Positions 43,886 through 55,070 are shown, numbered from the stretch's first letter. The stretch is DNA of 64,000 nucleotides from Beverwykella pulmonaria (GCA_001599595.1 BCHH01000004.1:1888051-1952050), one strand, 5' to 3'. Numbers and translations are program-made. Notes: generated from the sequence alone by a model not told the origin.

Positions 43886-45130
43886 TTACATCCAGTAAAC
43901 AACGCCCCTCTTTCCAAGCCTCTGTCCTCTCAAGGCTTGAGCCGCATTGTCATTTGGCTGTGCATCACCGAACCCGCACCCTCCATCGCGCTCCTGCGCT
44001 ACAACCGGACCAGCACATTTTCCTGAGTTGAAGCCGCAGCAGCCCAACGCGCAATCGGCATCGGACGTGCAAGCTCCGGTGATGAACTGGGTTCCAGGTG
44101 TCGTTGCTGGCGCGGGAGCAGCAGCTGGGGCAGATGCGGCCGCTGGAGCAGACGCGGCCGCTTGAGCATTTGGGCTGTTGCCTTGAGCAGTCAATCGGTT
44201 TGGCTGAGCCTCGCCGAATCCACAACCTTCACCCCTTTCTTGAGCTGGGATAACTGCAGCGCATTTCCCAGTCTTGAAGGCACAGCACGTGGACGCACAG
44301 TCCGCGTCAGCCGTGCAAGCACCAGTGATGAATTGGGTTCCAGGTGCCTTCACTGGAGTGGTGGCCGCGGACGGTACAGGGGCGGCGGCTGCTGCTGCTT
44401 GTGTATTTGGAGCATTCCCTTGGGGAGTCAGCCTGTTTGGCTGAGCTTCTCCAAATCCACAGCCTTCGCCTCTTTCTTGGGCGGGGATAATTGCAGCGCA
44501 CTTTCCAGTTTTGAAGGCACAGCATGTGGACGCACAGTCCGCGTCAGCCGTGCAGGCTCCGGTGATGAATTGGGTTCCAGGCGCCTTCGCCGGAGTGGTG
44601 GCCGCGGACGGTGCAGGGGCGGCGGCTGCTGCTACTTGTGCATTCTGGACATTTCCTTGGGCAGTCAATCTGTTAGGTTGAGCTTCCCCAAATCCGCAGC
44701 CCTCGCCTCGTTCCTGGGCAGGAATAACTGCAGCACATTTTCCAGTTTTGAAGGCACAGCATGTAGATGCGCAATCGGCATCTGCTGTACATGCGCCGGT
44801 GATAAATTGCGTGCCTGGAGCTTTGGCGGCTGAAGAAGCAGCTGGAGCAGGTGCTGCTGGGGCAGGTGTTGCGGCGGCGGCAGGCTGAATGGAGACGGAG
44901 AATCCAAGAGCTTGCGCAGCGTTCGAGTTAGGTTGGGCATCGCCGAAGCCGCACCCACCGTCACGCGTCAAGGCAATGACCGCGCCGGCACATTTCCCAG
45001 TGTTAAATCCACAGCATCCTGCTTGACAGTCGGCATCCGATTTGCATGGTCCAGTGATGAATTGGGTGCCGTTACCGGCGACGAAGAGACTGAGGCTTAG
45101 AAAAGCAGTGATTTTGAGAAGAGGTGCCAT
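43886..45130 (-). CDS. Secreted BAS2-like protein with five cysteine-rich tandem units
   Basis: Single exon, 414 aa. A signal peptide (MAPLLKITAFLSLSLFVAGN) is followed by five units, starting at residues 21, 106, 185, 264 and 346, each opening GTQFITG. Every unit has six cysteines in the order C-x5-C-x3-CC-x6-C-x12-C and ends in FGEAQPN or FGDAQPN. The unit matches biotrophy-associated secreted protein 2 (BAS2) of Magnaporthe oryzae, which normally has one unit. Linkers are Ala/Pro/Ser/Thr-rich. Units 2-4 are almost identical at 79-residue spacing, so the DNA is a 237-bp tandem repeat. The C-terminus reads LGKRGVVYWM: a KR pair (Kex2 site) six residues before the end. The role is unknown; an apoplastic or cell-surface effector-like job is plausible. 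TATAAGA lies about 170 nt upstream on the coding strand. Confidence 0.85.
   Translation of the reverse strand: MAPLLKITAFLSLSLFVAGNGTQFITGPCKSDADCQAGCCGFNTGKCAGAVIALTRDGGCGFGDAQPNSNAAQALGFSVSIQPAAAATPAPAAPAPAASSAAKAPGTQFITGACTADADCASTCCAFKTGKCAAVIPAQERGEGCGFGEAQPNRLTAQGNVQNAQVAAAAAPAPSAATTPAKAPGTQFITGACTADADCASTCCAFKTGKCAAIIPAQERGEGCGFGEAQPNRLTPQGNAPNTQAAAAAAPVPSAATTPVKAPGTQFITGACTADADCASTCCAFKTGKCAAVIPAQERGEGCGFGEAQPNRLTAQGNSPNAQAAASAPAAASAPAAAPAPATTPGTQFITGACTSDADCALGCCGFNSGKCAGPVVAQERDGGCGFGDAQPNDNAAQALRGQRLGKRGVVYWM
44105..44815 (-). repeat. 237-bp coding tandem repeat (units 2-4 of the BAS2-like gene)
   Basis: Units begin at 44815, 44578 and 44341 on the minus strand, a strict 237-bp period; the third runs to about 44096 with a 9-bp longer linker. 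The near identity of units 2-4 against diverged units 1 and 5 points to recent internal duplication or gene conversion in the middle of the array. Confidence 0.85.
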
Positions 45131-46763
45131 ATTGGAAGTTGAGATTATGCGTTGGTCTAAAAAGAAGGTAGTGCTGTTGTAAGGACCGGCCGGCTTCTCC
45201 AGGAAGTATAAAGAACAAGAGAAGAAGAGAACGTGAGGAATGGTAGATTATGAGATGCGATGAGATGAGATGTTGGAAACAATCTCCAAGAGTGTTCTTA
45301 TATCAAGCACTCCTATCCAGACCTCCCCCAGGGTAGATCAGGCTGACACTGCGGACCATGGTCAGGGATAGACGCCTTGTCCCGAAACAGTAGAGTGTGC
45401 CTGGGTCCTTGCAATTACACTAAACAGTGTTACCATTCACGCGGTGGCAAATGCTCGATGCTCTGAGGTTGCATACAGAAGGATCAGCAGCGGTAGCATG
45501 CTGGATGTCATGGGTTTGGCGCCGGTGTTGTTTGCGAATGAGGCAGCAGAGACGACATGGTGCCTGTGGTTTGGAAACAGCCAGAGCCCAGAATAGGGGG
45601 CAGGAGTTCAGATGATGCATCTGGGGTGTCTTTTCTGATGGTGGCGTGGCGGGGAGGGAAGAAGAGCGAATGTGGCGGGTGCCGTGCTCGATGTGGGGTC
45701 GTCGGCGGGTGAATGTTCCGGCAGCAATTGGCCAATCAGAACCGCCTCAACTCATTCACCAACAAGTCCGACGTCGCGTTCCCATACCCCGAGCTCCGTG
45801 CCTTACACCGCTCAGGTTTCTTCTCTGTCTGAAATCTTTGCTCTTCCTCGTTGAGATGAGCTACTGTCTTCCTCATTCGTTCCTCAGTCGCGTGCTCCGG
45901 CTGAGGCGTGCGGACAGGGGTCAAACCTATCCGGTTTCACAGCCCAGCTTGCCGCTCACAGCGTCAGAACTTTGTATCAACCGTACTTATATGGATAGTA
46001 CTCGCCTCGTTTCTCATGCATTGTTCGCGTTTCTTCATGCCTCAGTCCAAGTTTGGCCTTTTGTCCTTTGGTTTGCTGCTATTGTTTTGGCGCCCGATGC
46101 TGTGCCTTGCCGCCTGCTGACATTCCCAGCATAACCGCCCTCTGTATTTCGAGATCTCCTCCACGATCGAATGTCCATGGTTGCAATCCATCAAACAAAC
46201 GATTTGCTTCCCGACATGAATTCGGCCGGAAGTTCCTCGAGCCGTTGCTGCCACGCTCGCTTCGACTTACTACCTGCTACGCTCTATCTACAGTGATCAT
46301 TGATCTTCTGCCAGTTAGTATGAGAAAATGGCTTCAGCATTATGGGGAGGCTGTCTTGTTTGGCGACAAATCAGGTCTATGAATCGCGGCGATCACGTGA
46401 TTCGCTCTCGTGCGAATGCCTCGACTTCCTATGCCTCACGAGTGCGCTAAACGATCGCCGTCCGTCCATATCACCTGTCTCCACTTAGGACCGAGCCCTC
46501 GGAAGCATGCTAGTCAAGCAAATTCATGCCTTCTGGGACCAGGCTACCACGGTCACTCTGTTTTGGAACCAAATACATGGTAGCAGGTTGCCCTTTCATT
46601 TTATTTTCTGTTTGGAATCGAATACCATAGTACCTTCACGAATCTGCCTTGCCACAGCCGCATTTGGAATAGCTGGACTGACTACCTGATTCGAAAGGGT
46701 GTTCGCCTTCAAACTCTTACTCAATACATAATTCCCCTTCTTAAAGATATCCCCTACAACACT
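45131..46763. other. Gene-poor spacer upstream of the BAS2-like gene
   Basis: About 1.6 kb. It should contain the BAS2-like promoter near 45130-45350. A CACGTG E-box lies near 46394. Plus-strand frames up to 162 codons at 45.6-46.1 kb have no family features. Confidence 0.45.
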
Positions 46764-48017
46764 TCATGCCTCCTTCTGAATCAAAGCTTCCCGTCGCGAC
46801 TTGCTGTTTGGATCCAAATACGGCCGTTCGCCCAACGAAACCGCTCTCTGTCCTGTCCTAGGTCCTAGGCCTTGGTAATCGTATGTAGCCGTGTGATAGA
46901 CACTCCTATTATCCCATATAGCTTCTTGGTGTCAGCAATATTACTTTATTAAAATTGGGGCTCATTACTCACCGAGGTCGTTTACATTCTGCCACCGATG
47001 CCTGACCTGCAAATCGTGGTTTTCTACAATCAACTGGACAAACCAGTCCAAGGCCCTTCGACTCTCTTCTTGCGTGAGACCATTGATCTGCTGGACATGG
47101 TGTCCCACAGCAAAAATTGACTTCCATCCCGTCACGGGATTTGTTCGGATAACTGGGTGGATGGCCTCCAGATTTGTGCCAACGTTCTCTGGCGCACCTC
47201 GGGGTTTGCTGTACAGCTCGAAACCATTCTCCTTGGCACTCAGGCCGAAACCGGGTTGGGCGTAGGTGGCCGTGAGGCTTTCGAAGAACTTCTGATACGG
47301 TTCAGATAGACGGTCGTACAATTCATACCCGGATGCCCACAGAGTGTCTATGGTTGTCTTGTTAGCCGCAGTTGTTCGCCTTGTCTCCACAGATGGGTAC
47401 TCACCACCTCCAGTCTTCGGCAATTCGGTCAGTCTTAATAATGCATAGTCGCTAGGAATAGGCTCAAAAGTGATGTCGCTATGCCATCCCTCCTTCGCGC
47501 TCTGCTTCTTCTCTGAGAAATTGAGGAAGCGGTTTTTGTAGAGCTCCTTCGCCTGCTCGGAACTGATTACGCTAATCTCATCGTCCTTTCCACCAAGTCG
47601 GCGACTAGAATTGCTGACGGGATGGATGTGCAGTTTGGAAGATGCAGGTTTGCCGGATTGTTCGCCAAGACGCTGGGCCAACTCTTTCTGCAAGTCATTG
47701 TCCAAGTCGTCCTGCTTGCGAAAGAATACAACACCTCGCTGAGAAACTAAAGACAGTCAGACCAAGAATCAGATTTGACCGATAGACTCACTAGTGATAG
47801 CAAGGTCGCGGATCAACTCGTCCGAGTTCGGTGCTCTAAGCAAGTCTTTTAAGTTCAAATCGACAAATTCTCGACCAATGACTGGCGTGACATCGAAGGA
47901 CTTGTACTGATCAAGGAGGCCCTTTAGTTGGAGAGGCTCTTTGAGGGTTGGCACTCCCTCCAGATGCTTTGTCTGGACGGTGACGGTCAGAGTTTGGGTT
48001 TCGGTTTGGGTGGCCAT
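46764..48017 (-). CDS. TauD-family Fe(II)/2-oxoglutarate dioxygenase (sulfonate/alkylsulfate type)
   Basis: Four exons on the minus strand, 48017-47792, 47746-47405, 47347-46973 and 46924-46764, give 367 aa; introns are 45, 57 and 48 nt, GT-AG. An upstream in-frame ATG at 48062 would add 15 residues. The enzyme family hydroxylates taurine, other sulfonates or alkyl sulfates, releasing sulfite or sulfate. Iron ligands are H164 and D166 in EGWHSDITFEPIPSDYA and H325 in DNRSVYHTATYDY; the 2-oxoglutarate Arg is R341 in TGQRAVSLGERPYLD. Other conserved text: RGVVFFRKQDDL and GWKSIFAVGHHVQQINGL. The last exon carries the third His and the Arg, and is too short to stand out alone. Divergent, across 1.5 kb, from a DAL5-family transporter, as yeast JLP1 is near YCT1; joint sulfur scavenging is inferred. 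Confidence 0.92.
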
Positions 48018-49526
48018 GATGAGGGGATTGTATGAGTTGTATCCTGATATTGGAAACTTCACAGGCTGATGCTTTTTTCTCGCCGACCTGCTTGCTTATA
48101 TATCCATATGCACTCCTCATAAGTCATAATGACGAATGAGTTCAGTTGCTGGCACCAGTCCACAATGTCTTTCTCACTGACATTGCATCATCGCATCATA
48201 GCAGGGTTCCCATATGCGACGCATATTGAACTTACTTCGCACGTCCATCCAGTTACTCCTGTTGGTCGCGGGGCAACCTCTTTTCCACATCGAGAGAGCA
48301 CAAGTTGCAGTGCAGAGCTGTTGCTGAGGGGTTGTGTTCACGAAATGTGGGGTGGAGATGGCGTGCGAGCTGCGGCGAAACAATTTTCCGAATCAGTGGA
48401 TGTCAAATCCAGCCTTGACACCTCAATCGCTTTCAAGTCGGCTCGACTGGCAAGATCTCATTTACAGCAGGATCACGGACACTGCGCTTCGTGACAATGC
48501 ATTCACACTGGTGCTCTTGACAGGGGTTTGTAAGCGCGATACATTCTACGCTTAGGTCCTGGAGATAGATGGATTTAGGACATGTTGCCCCGGACTCGCT
48601 TCCGCATGATGCAAATGTTCAATATAACGAACTTCTATTCGCTAGGTTTGCTACTCGTCTTCCTTATCGCAATTGTATCATTCTCGCGCAATATCACAAC
48701 CACAGTTCACCACCTCTGGCCCCGACATCGAAGCCTCATTCTCGCCTACCCTTACAGCGATCACTCGTCCCGCGCAGTGGCAATGGAAGTAGGCCTAGAC
48801 TTCATGGCTTTTGCGACATGAAAGATGTCGCTAAACTTAAGAGAAGCCACTGCGTTTTGAGAGTTCGTCAGTGCTCCACGATGTTTGCTTGTATCGTTAC
48901 CGAGACGAAGCTTCGGGAATGGTCACTTCAATGTTTACCTTTTGTGGCAAAATCTCTGTCTAATGCTTGTCTACTTAGACTTCTGCATTGGTGGCAACAG
49001 AGAGCGCTGACCACTCAAGATGCGGCTATGTAGCTTCTTCCGTTGAAGCTTTCCAACCGTTCTTTCATTGCTGATGCTGCCAAGGGCAATATGCCCAGTT
49101 CCAGAAACCAATTTGAATCACACATCGCAAAAGGTGCAATTTAAAAAAGATGAGGATTAATTTCCAACAATCCAGGTATCGCACTTATCACGGCAAAGTA
49201 CGCTTTGATGGTGGAGGCGTTTAGAAACGATGTTTCCATAAAAATAACCTACATGCAACCTAGATTCTTATCAGCTAGGACTCGCACGTTCTCCATTAGC
49301 ATCCGACGAACTATTGAGGGTTGCGTCTTCGGGAAACATTTTGTGGAACAATTTGCCATCTCCCCCTCCAATGGCGTATATTCTGCCCGCTAGCCAGGTT
49401 CACTTGTGCGGCCCAACAGTCCTAGGATTTATATACCGATGAGATCTTCTCTAAAATATTCTGTGTCACAGTCGACTCCATCTTCACTGGCCTCTGTGTA
49501 ATCTCTTCCGTCTGTGCTTCACTACC
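48018..49526. promoter_or_regulatory. Divergent intergenic region of the dioxygenase and transporter genes
   Basis: 1.5 kb between two divergent starts, likely holding both promoters. I see no clear TATA box or palindrome. Short plus-strand frames near 48.1-49.0 kb have no motifs. Confidence 0.4.
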
Positions 49527-51734
49527 ATGACGACTATACTGACAGGGGCCACTAAGAACCCCAACCTGGGTTCGGGAAACTCAAGCTCTACCACTTCCTC
49601 AACAGACTACGGCGCCATCGCGACTGGTGTTCTGGAAAAGGACCAAACTACAGTCATCGTCTCGGAAGATATTCCACCGCTCGGTGTTGCAACTGCCGAA
49701 CGGAGGTTTTGGTTCCAAAGAGCCAAGGCGTATGATCCAAATGCAATCGCTACTTTGGTGGGCATCATCATCCAGCCCTTAAGTGCTTCATGTTTAATGC
49801 TACACAGCCTAGCGTTTATGACAACCCGGATACAGCGAAACAGTATCTGCCACGTTCAGATTGGTATGCCCCCTTCTTTTGACACCACTGTAATCGAGCT
49901 AACAGACCCAGGGAGAATCTTAGCCGATTTAATCCATTGGCACGATGGACTTGGGGTGAAGAACACAAGCTCATCCGCAAGATTGATATTCGTATCATGA
50001 TCTTTGCCTGCATCATGTTCATGGCTCTCGAACTTGACCGCGCCAATATCCAGCAAGCCAACACGGACAATTTCCTGAAGGAGTTGCATCTGACCACGAA
50101 TGGTACATGCCAGCAGCTAGGCTGAGGATATGAAATTGCTGCTGACTCACTCAGACTATAATCTCGGGAATACTGTTTTTAAATTGAGCTTCCTCTGCGC
50201 TGAGCTGCCTTCTCAACTGGTTAGCAAGTGGATGGGCCCCGATCGCTGGATTCCCATGCAGATGATTCTGTGGTCCGTTGTTGCGTCATCTCAGTTCTGG
50301 CTTAGCGGGCGTACAAGCTTCCTGGCCTGTCGTTCATTGCTGGGTATTCTACAAGGCGGCTTTATCCCTGATGTACTTGCCTCTATTCTCAATCTATATC
50401 CCGGACTAACGAATAATAGATCATCCTCTATCTTTCGTACTTCTACAAGCACCACGAACTCTCTCTTCGCCTCGGATTCTTCTGGACCGCCATGAGCATT
50501 GCCGATATTCTTGCCGGTTTCCTTGCTTACGGACTATTGCATATGAGGGGAGTTGCAGGATTGTAAGACGCTCTACCCGGTCATTCATGGAAGTTCAGAA
50601 CTAAAAATTTGCAGATCGGGCTGGAGGTGGCTCTTCATGATCGAGGTATGTATCCCATGAGATGAAATTTGCTTGCCCGGGTGCTGATTAATTATAGGGT
50701 CTCTTTACACTCTTCGTTGGCATTTCTGCGATCTTTCTCATGCCGCCCGGCCCCTGCCAGACAGCCAGCTGGGCTCGAGGAAGTAAAGGTTGGTTTACGC
50801 CGAAGGAGGAAGAAATCATTGTCAATCGTGTTATCAGAGACGATCCTACCAAAGGGACTATGCATAATCGACAACCCGTGACCCCGAAGTTGTTGTGGAA
50901 GAGTTTGATGGACTACGATCTATGGTAAGGTTGTCAGACCCAGTCTTTGGTTTGTTATTGACGCCCAACTCAGGCCACTTTATATCATTGGTCTGCTCTT
51001 TCAGGTTCCCATGACTCCGCCACAACAGTATCTTACCCTATCTTTGCGCGGACTTGGATTCGATACTTTCCAGACTAACTTACTGGCAATTCCCTGGACA
51101 GTCATTCACAGTATGGCCTTTTCCCTTTAATAGTATAGTCAAGAAGGTTAACACACGCCAGTTTTCCTCATGCTAGGCCTTGCGTATTCGGCTGAGATCT
51201 TCCAGGAGTTGACTTTCCACTCCCTCATGGGTGAAATTTGGGTGATACCCTTCCTAGTCTACCTCTCAGTCGCGGATGTTGCCCATGCCAACAAGTGGGT
51301 TGTGTGGGGTGTTATTACATTACTTCTGAGCTACCCAAGTGGTGAGCGCCTCCGCATATTTTACCCCACTCCAAGCTAACATCACCAAAGCACACCCTAT
51401 CCAAGTCGGCTGGAACTCCCGAAACTCCAATGCAGTGCGCTCAAGAACAGTATCGGCTGCAAGCTACAACATGTTCGTTCAAGCTAGTGGTATCATTGCA
51501 TCGAACATCTATCGAAAGGACGACGCACCAAATTACAAACGTGGCAATAGGACTCTGCTCGGCATTGCAGTTGGGAACGTTGGGATCTACTGTCTGACGA
51601 AAGCTTACTATGTTTGGCGCAACAAGTCCAAGGAAACTAAGTGGAACGCCTTGACCCAGGAACAGCAACTAGAGTATCTTGAGAACACGACCGATGAGGG
51701 GAATAAGCGTCTGGACTTCCGATTCGCTCACTGA
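49527..51734 (+). CDS. MFS anion:cation symporter (DAL5/ACS family)
   Basis: Ten exons: 49527-49757, 49808-49863, 49912-50102, 50155-50372, 50420-50562, 50615-50645, 50698-50924, 50974-51110, 51162-51341 and 51391-51734. Nine introns of 47-52 nt, all GT-AG, keep phase and give 585 aa. Family text runs through every join: [18 protein letters not shown] and [14 protein letters not shown] in the first spans, [33 protein letters not shown] joined to [49 protein letters not shown] in the central loop, and [19 protein letters not shown] late. About 12 membrane spans are expected. The N-terminal 75 residues are cytosolic and Ser/Thr-rich. Known relatives carry allantoate, pantothenate, nicotinate, cysteine or sulfonates. 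The neighbouring TauD gene makes a sulfur compound the best guess. Confidence 0.9.
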
Positions 51735-53441
51735 TTTGGTTATAGACACTACGGATATAGGAGGGTAAGTATGACGTGAGATGCCGTGGTGTAGATTGGG
51801 TGATATATGTGCGCGGACTGATTAGTCTGTAGCATATTCACGTGACTGGTAGAAGTGTGCTTGGCTCACGTATTGTGTTTAAAATTACTCCTAAACAGGT
51901 AGTATAAAATAACAGAAATCTAAAAACAACTCCTTAAAATGCAGTTCCAAATCAGTGTTAGCCCTCTATGTTCCATCTCCATCCCAATATCCACGCTATG
52001 CAACCATCCTTCGAATGCTACATCGGCAAAATGTAAATTAGAATCTGGTTGTTGTGGTTAACCATGGTTAACCATGGTTAGCTAGGTTAGTGAGATTTGG
52101 TGGTTAGTGAGATTACGAGAGCCTCATTTGGCGGGTCGCGATTACCGTGATTAGCTGTGGTTACCACGAGCAATCTATACAGGTATCTGGTTACCCTGAT
52201 TACCCAGGTTGACTTTATTTGTTATTATAGTATGTATCACTTTAGTAGCAAATTCTCTCCATTACAGAAAGGTTTGTATCAGGTTTTAGAGCTTTGTGTC
52301 AAAAACGTATATATTGTTCTATCACACATGCCACTTTAATCCACGCTCACCTTACATGAGCACCCAACGCCCCCAATGCCCCCTAATGCCCCCCAACGCC
52401 CAACACAACCATTGTTCAACGCTTGCTGTCCCCAGCAATTCCTGTCTGTTTAGGTTTAACTTTTGTCTAGGTGTATGCTTGCTGTGTAACACCTCATTAG
52501 CTGTGTTCCAAACAAGACGTGTTGTTTCTGCGGTCTCCTTAACTTACGTGCTCTATAATTGCCGCGTTTACCTAAGTGGTGTGCTTCTGCTGCGCGCCTG
52601 CCTTGTCATAAGAGGCTATTAGTAGCAGAGGATAAAGGTTCAATTAAATATCAGATACTACAGATACAATCTCAGGTGCGATAAATTATCATACAAGACG
52701 TTGCGTAAGGAGCTTGACCAGAGGTCCTTCGCGTTCAAATAAATACTTAGCATGGTTCGTGCATCAGGGGTCTGGTTCGTGCGCGGGCTAAGCCTGGTTA
52801 GGACTCAGTTTAGTATTTCAGGTTAGGTTAGGTCAGCTAGTTGCCGAGCTCGTCGCACCGCAAGTCAGAATAGGATAATGTGCGCAAAGGGTATTAGTCA
52901 GTATTGTGCGCAAGTTCAGGTGTGTGACTCAGAAGTACTGTGCTGCAGAGTACAGTACTTGTCAGGACTGTTGTTCAGGACCGTTGTTCAGGACTGTTCA
53001 GGACTGTCGTTCGGGGCCGTCGTTCAGGACCATCATTTAGGATTGGTGTCGCGGTGGTTACTGTGACACAGTGTCATCTTCTCCAAGGTCATACTCTCTA
53101 AGCCTGAATGATTTGAGACACAAACAAAAGGTTTCTACAATTTGTATAGTTTGTATATGGTTTGTATGTGTTATACGAGGTGAACACTTACTGGGTCCGG
53201 TCCGTACTAAGGCGGTGCGTAAGCGTAGGTGTCGTAGGATTATTCTGTGAGGTTCGAAGACGATGATATAAGACAGAGGGGTGGTAAATCCAATCAATAA
53301 ATTGACTAACTAACTTGCTGTATCAATCTGGGTAAGAGACGAGTGAAGTTATTTGAGTTGACTACAAAGAGCAAACATAACATAGGAAACTGTCCTCCTT
53401 ATATATTTCCTCTTTGAACATAGAATCCCGAGTCTCCCATC
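51735..53441. other. Repeat-rich region, possibly part of a transposon
   Basis: AT-rich. Near 52055-52085 an AACCATGGTT palindrome is repeated (GGTTAACCATGGTTAACC), with more GGTTA/GATTACC elements to about 52215. Near 52350-52405 an ACGCCCCCAATGCCCC-like tract occurs. At 52960-53040 a run of GTTCAGGACTGT/GTCGTTCAGGACC units repeats. At about 53061-53073 TGACACAGTGTCA is a perfect palindrome. Near 53295 CAATCAATAAATTGACTAAC looks like an LTR polyadenylation region. No coding region is seen. Confidence 0.45.
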
Positions 53442-54153
53442 TTGGCGGGAGACCTGGGAGATTCCCATTCTCCCTATTCTCCCATCTTGGCGGGATCTCT
53501 GGGATCCTTCGATTCTCCCAAGTTTCCCCTTCCTTGGCGGGATCTCTAGGATCCTTCGATTCTCCCGAGTTTCCCCTTCCTTGGCGGGATCTCTAGGATC
53601 CTTCGATTCTCCCGAGTTTCCCCTTCCTTGGCGGGATCTCTAGGATCCTTCGATTCTCCCGAGTTTCCTCTTCCTTGGCGGGATCTCTAGGATCCTTCGA
53701 TTCTCCCGAGTTTCCTCTTCCTTGGCGGGATCTCTAGGATCCTTCGATTCTCCCGAGTTTCCCCTTCCTTGGCGGGATCTCTAGGATCCTTCGATTCTCC
53801 CGAGTTTCCTCTTCCTTGGCGGGATCTCTAGGATCCTTCGATTCTCCCGAGTTTCCCCTTCCTTGGCGGGATCTCTAGGATCCTTCGATTCTCCCGAGTT
53901 TCCTCTTCCTTGGCGGGATCTCTAGGATCCTTCGATTCTCCCGAGTTTCCCCTTCCTTGGCGGGATCTCTAGGATCCTTCGATTCTCCCGAGTTTCCTCT
54001 TCCTTGGCGGGATCTCTAGGATCCTTCGATTCTCCCGAGTTTCCCCTTCCTTGGCGGGATCTCTAGGATCCTTCGATTCTCCCGAGTTTCCTCTTCCTTG
54101 GCGGGATCTCTAGGATCCTTCGATTCTCCCGAGTTTCCTCTTCCTTGGCGGGA
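53442..54153. repeat. 47-bp minisatellite, about 15 copies
   Basis: The core TTGGCGGGATCTCTAGGATC recurs every 47 bp from 53489 to 54147 (14 intervals, no drift), after one degenerate 45-bp unit that starts at about 53444. Copies differ mainly at one site, CCCCTTCC or CCTCTTCC. In order the variants run C C C T T C T C T C T C T T. The period is not a multiple of three, so the array is non-coding. Confidence 0.95.
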
Positions 54154-54539
54154 TATCTTCTGTCACGTGCCTCGCTTACCTGCGCGAATCCTCGCTGTTC
54201 CTTTGCGCCCGCCTGCGCGCCGTACTGCGCCCGTTGACAGGGTTTTGGTTGTTCGTTGGCGGGGTTGGTTCCTCATCTGCAGCCCGCATCTGTGCAACTT
54301 CTTCGAACCGTAACAGTATGGCTTGTATGGTTTGTATGGTTTGTATGGTTAGTGTGGTAACCGGTGGTCAACCATGGTTAGTACATGGTTTGGAAAATTT
54401 AACCGAATTCCCGATGTACCAAACAAATAAAAATATATGCTATGCAATGTCAAGACTAATTTCAAGACGAAGATAGGTCATTCCCCGTTATTTTCTAATC
54501 CAATTCAACCCCCTCTGATTCAGTTGGTAAGTGATACAC
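54154..54539. repeat. Short tandem repeat and palindrome flanking the minisatellite
   Basis: At 54318-54353 a 9-bp unit (TATGGTTTG) is repeated four times, followed by GGTAACCGGTGGTCAACC and ATGG repeats. The same TTTGTAT/GGTT elements occur at about 53140-53165 and 52050-52085 on the other side of the minisatellite. The last part, to 54539, is the 3' flank of the PAN-module gene. Confidence 0.6.
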
Positions 54540-55070
54540 TTAGATGGAGATTCCATTAGGGACCTGGGCAACTGGAACACTGAAGAGCTTGCAAGCAAGA
54601 TCGGCAAAGGTGAAAGTCTTGCAGCTGGGGTTGGCCTCGCACTGCTTCTTGCAGTCATCCTGAGATTTGATGTTGGCGGGCTGGCTCAGGGGCTGGGGAG
54701 CGGTGGCACGCTTTTGCTGCCTGACTTGTTGTCCGTTAGGGACCTGGGCGACTGGAACGCTGAAGAGTTTGCAGGCAAGACTGGCAAAGGTGAAAGTCTT
54801 GCAGCTGGGGTTGGCCTCGCACTGCTTCTTGCAGTCATCTTGAGATTTGATGTTGGCGGGCTGGCTCAGAGGTTGAGGGGCGGTAGCACGCTTTTGCTGC
54901 CTGACTTGTTGTCCGTTAGGGACTTGGGCGACTGGAACGCTGAAGAGCTTGCAAGCAAGTTCGGCAAAGGTGAAGGTCTTGCAGCTGGGGTTGGCCTCAC
55001 ACTGCTTCTTGCAGTCATCCTGAGATTTGATGTTGGCGGGCTGGCTCAGAGGCTGAGGGGCGGTGCCGGC
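54540..55070 (-). repeat. 180-bp coding tandem repeat, three copies
   Basis: Copies start at 55070, 54887 and 54707 on the minus strand (183 and 180 bp apart); the last is cut short by the stop codon. The copies are almost identical at DNA level, which also keeps a long antisense frame open. It points to recent duplication of one KR-bounded module. Confidence 0.9.

Noticed and set aside
44162..44833. 223-codon plus-strand frame over the BAS2-like gene
   Set aside because: Antisense of the 237-bp coding repeat; no independent signal.
45646..46134. 162-codon plus-strand frame
   Set aside because: No homology pattern, poor start context, composition like non-coding DNA.
49197..49393. Short frame before the DAL5-family gene
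   Set aside because: No motif and no link to the transporter start; treated as promoter DNA.
53055..53330. Solo LTR
   Set aside because: The palindromic start and CAATAAAT region are suggestive, but no matching end, target duplication or internal region was found.
53414..53596. Open frame inside the minisatellite
   Set aside because: The repeat length is not a multiple of three and the frame closes after three units; no protein features.
53442..54153. Regular spaced repeats resembling a CRISPR array
   Set aside because: The 47-bp units are directly adjacent with no unique spacers, and the DNA is eukaryotic; it is a minisatellite.
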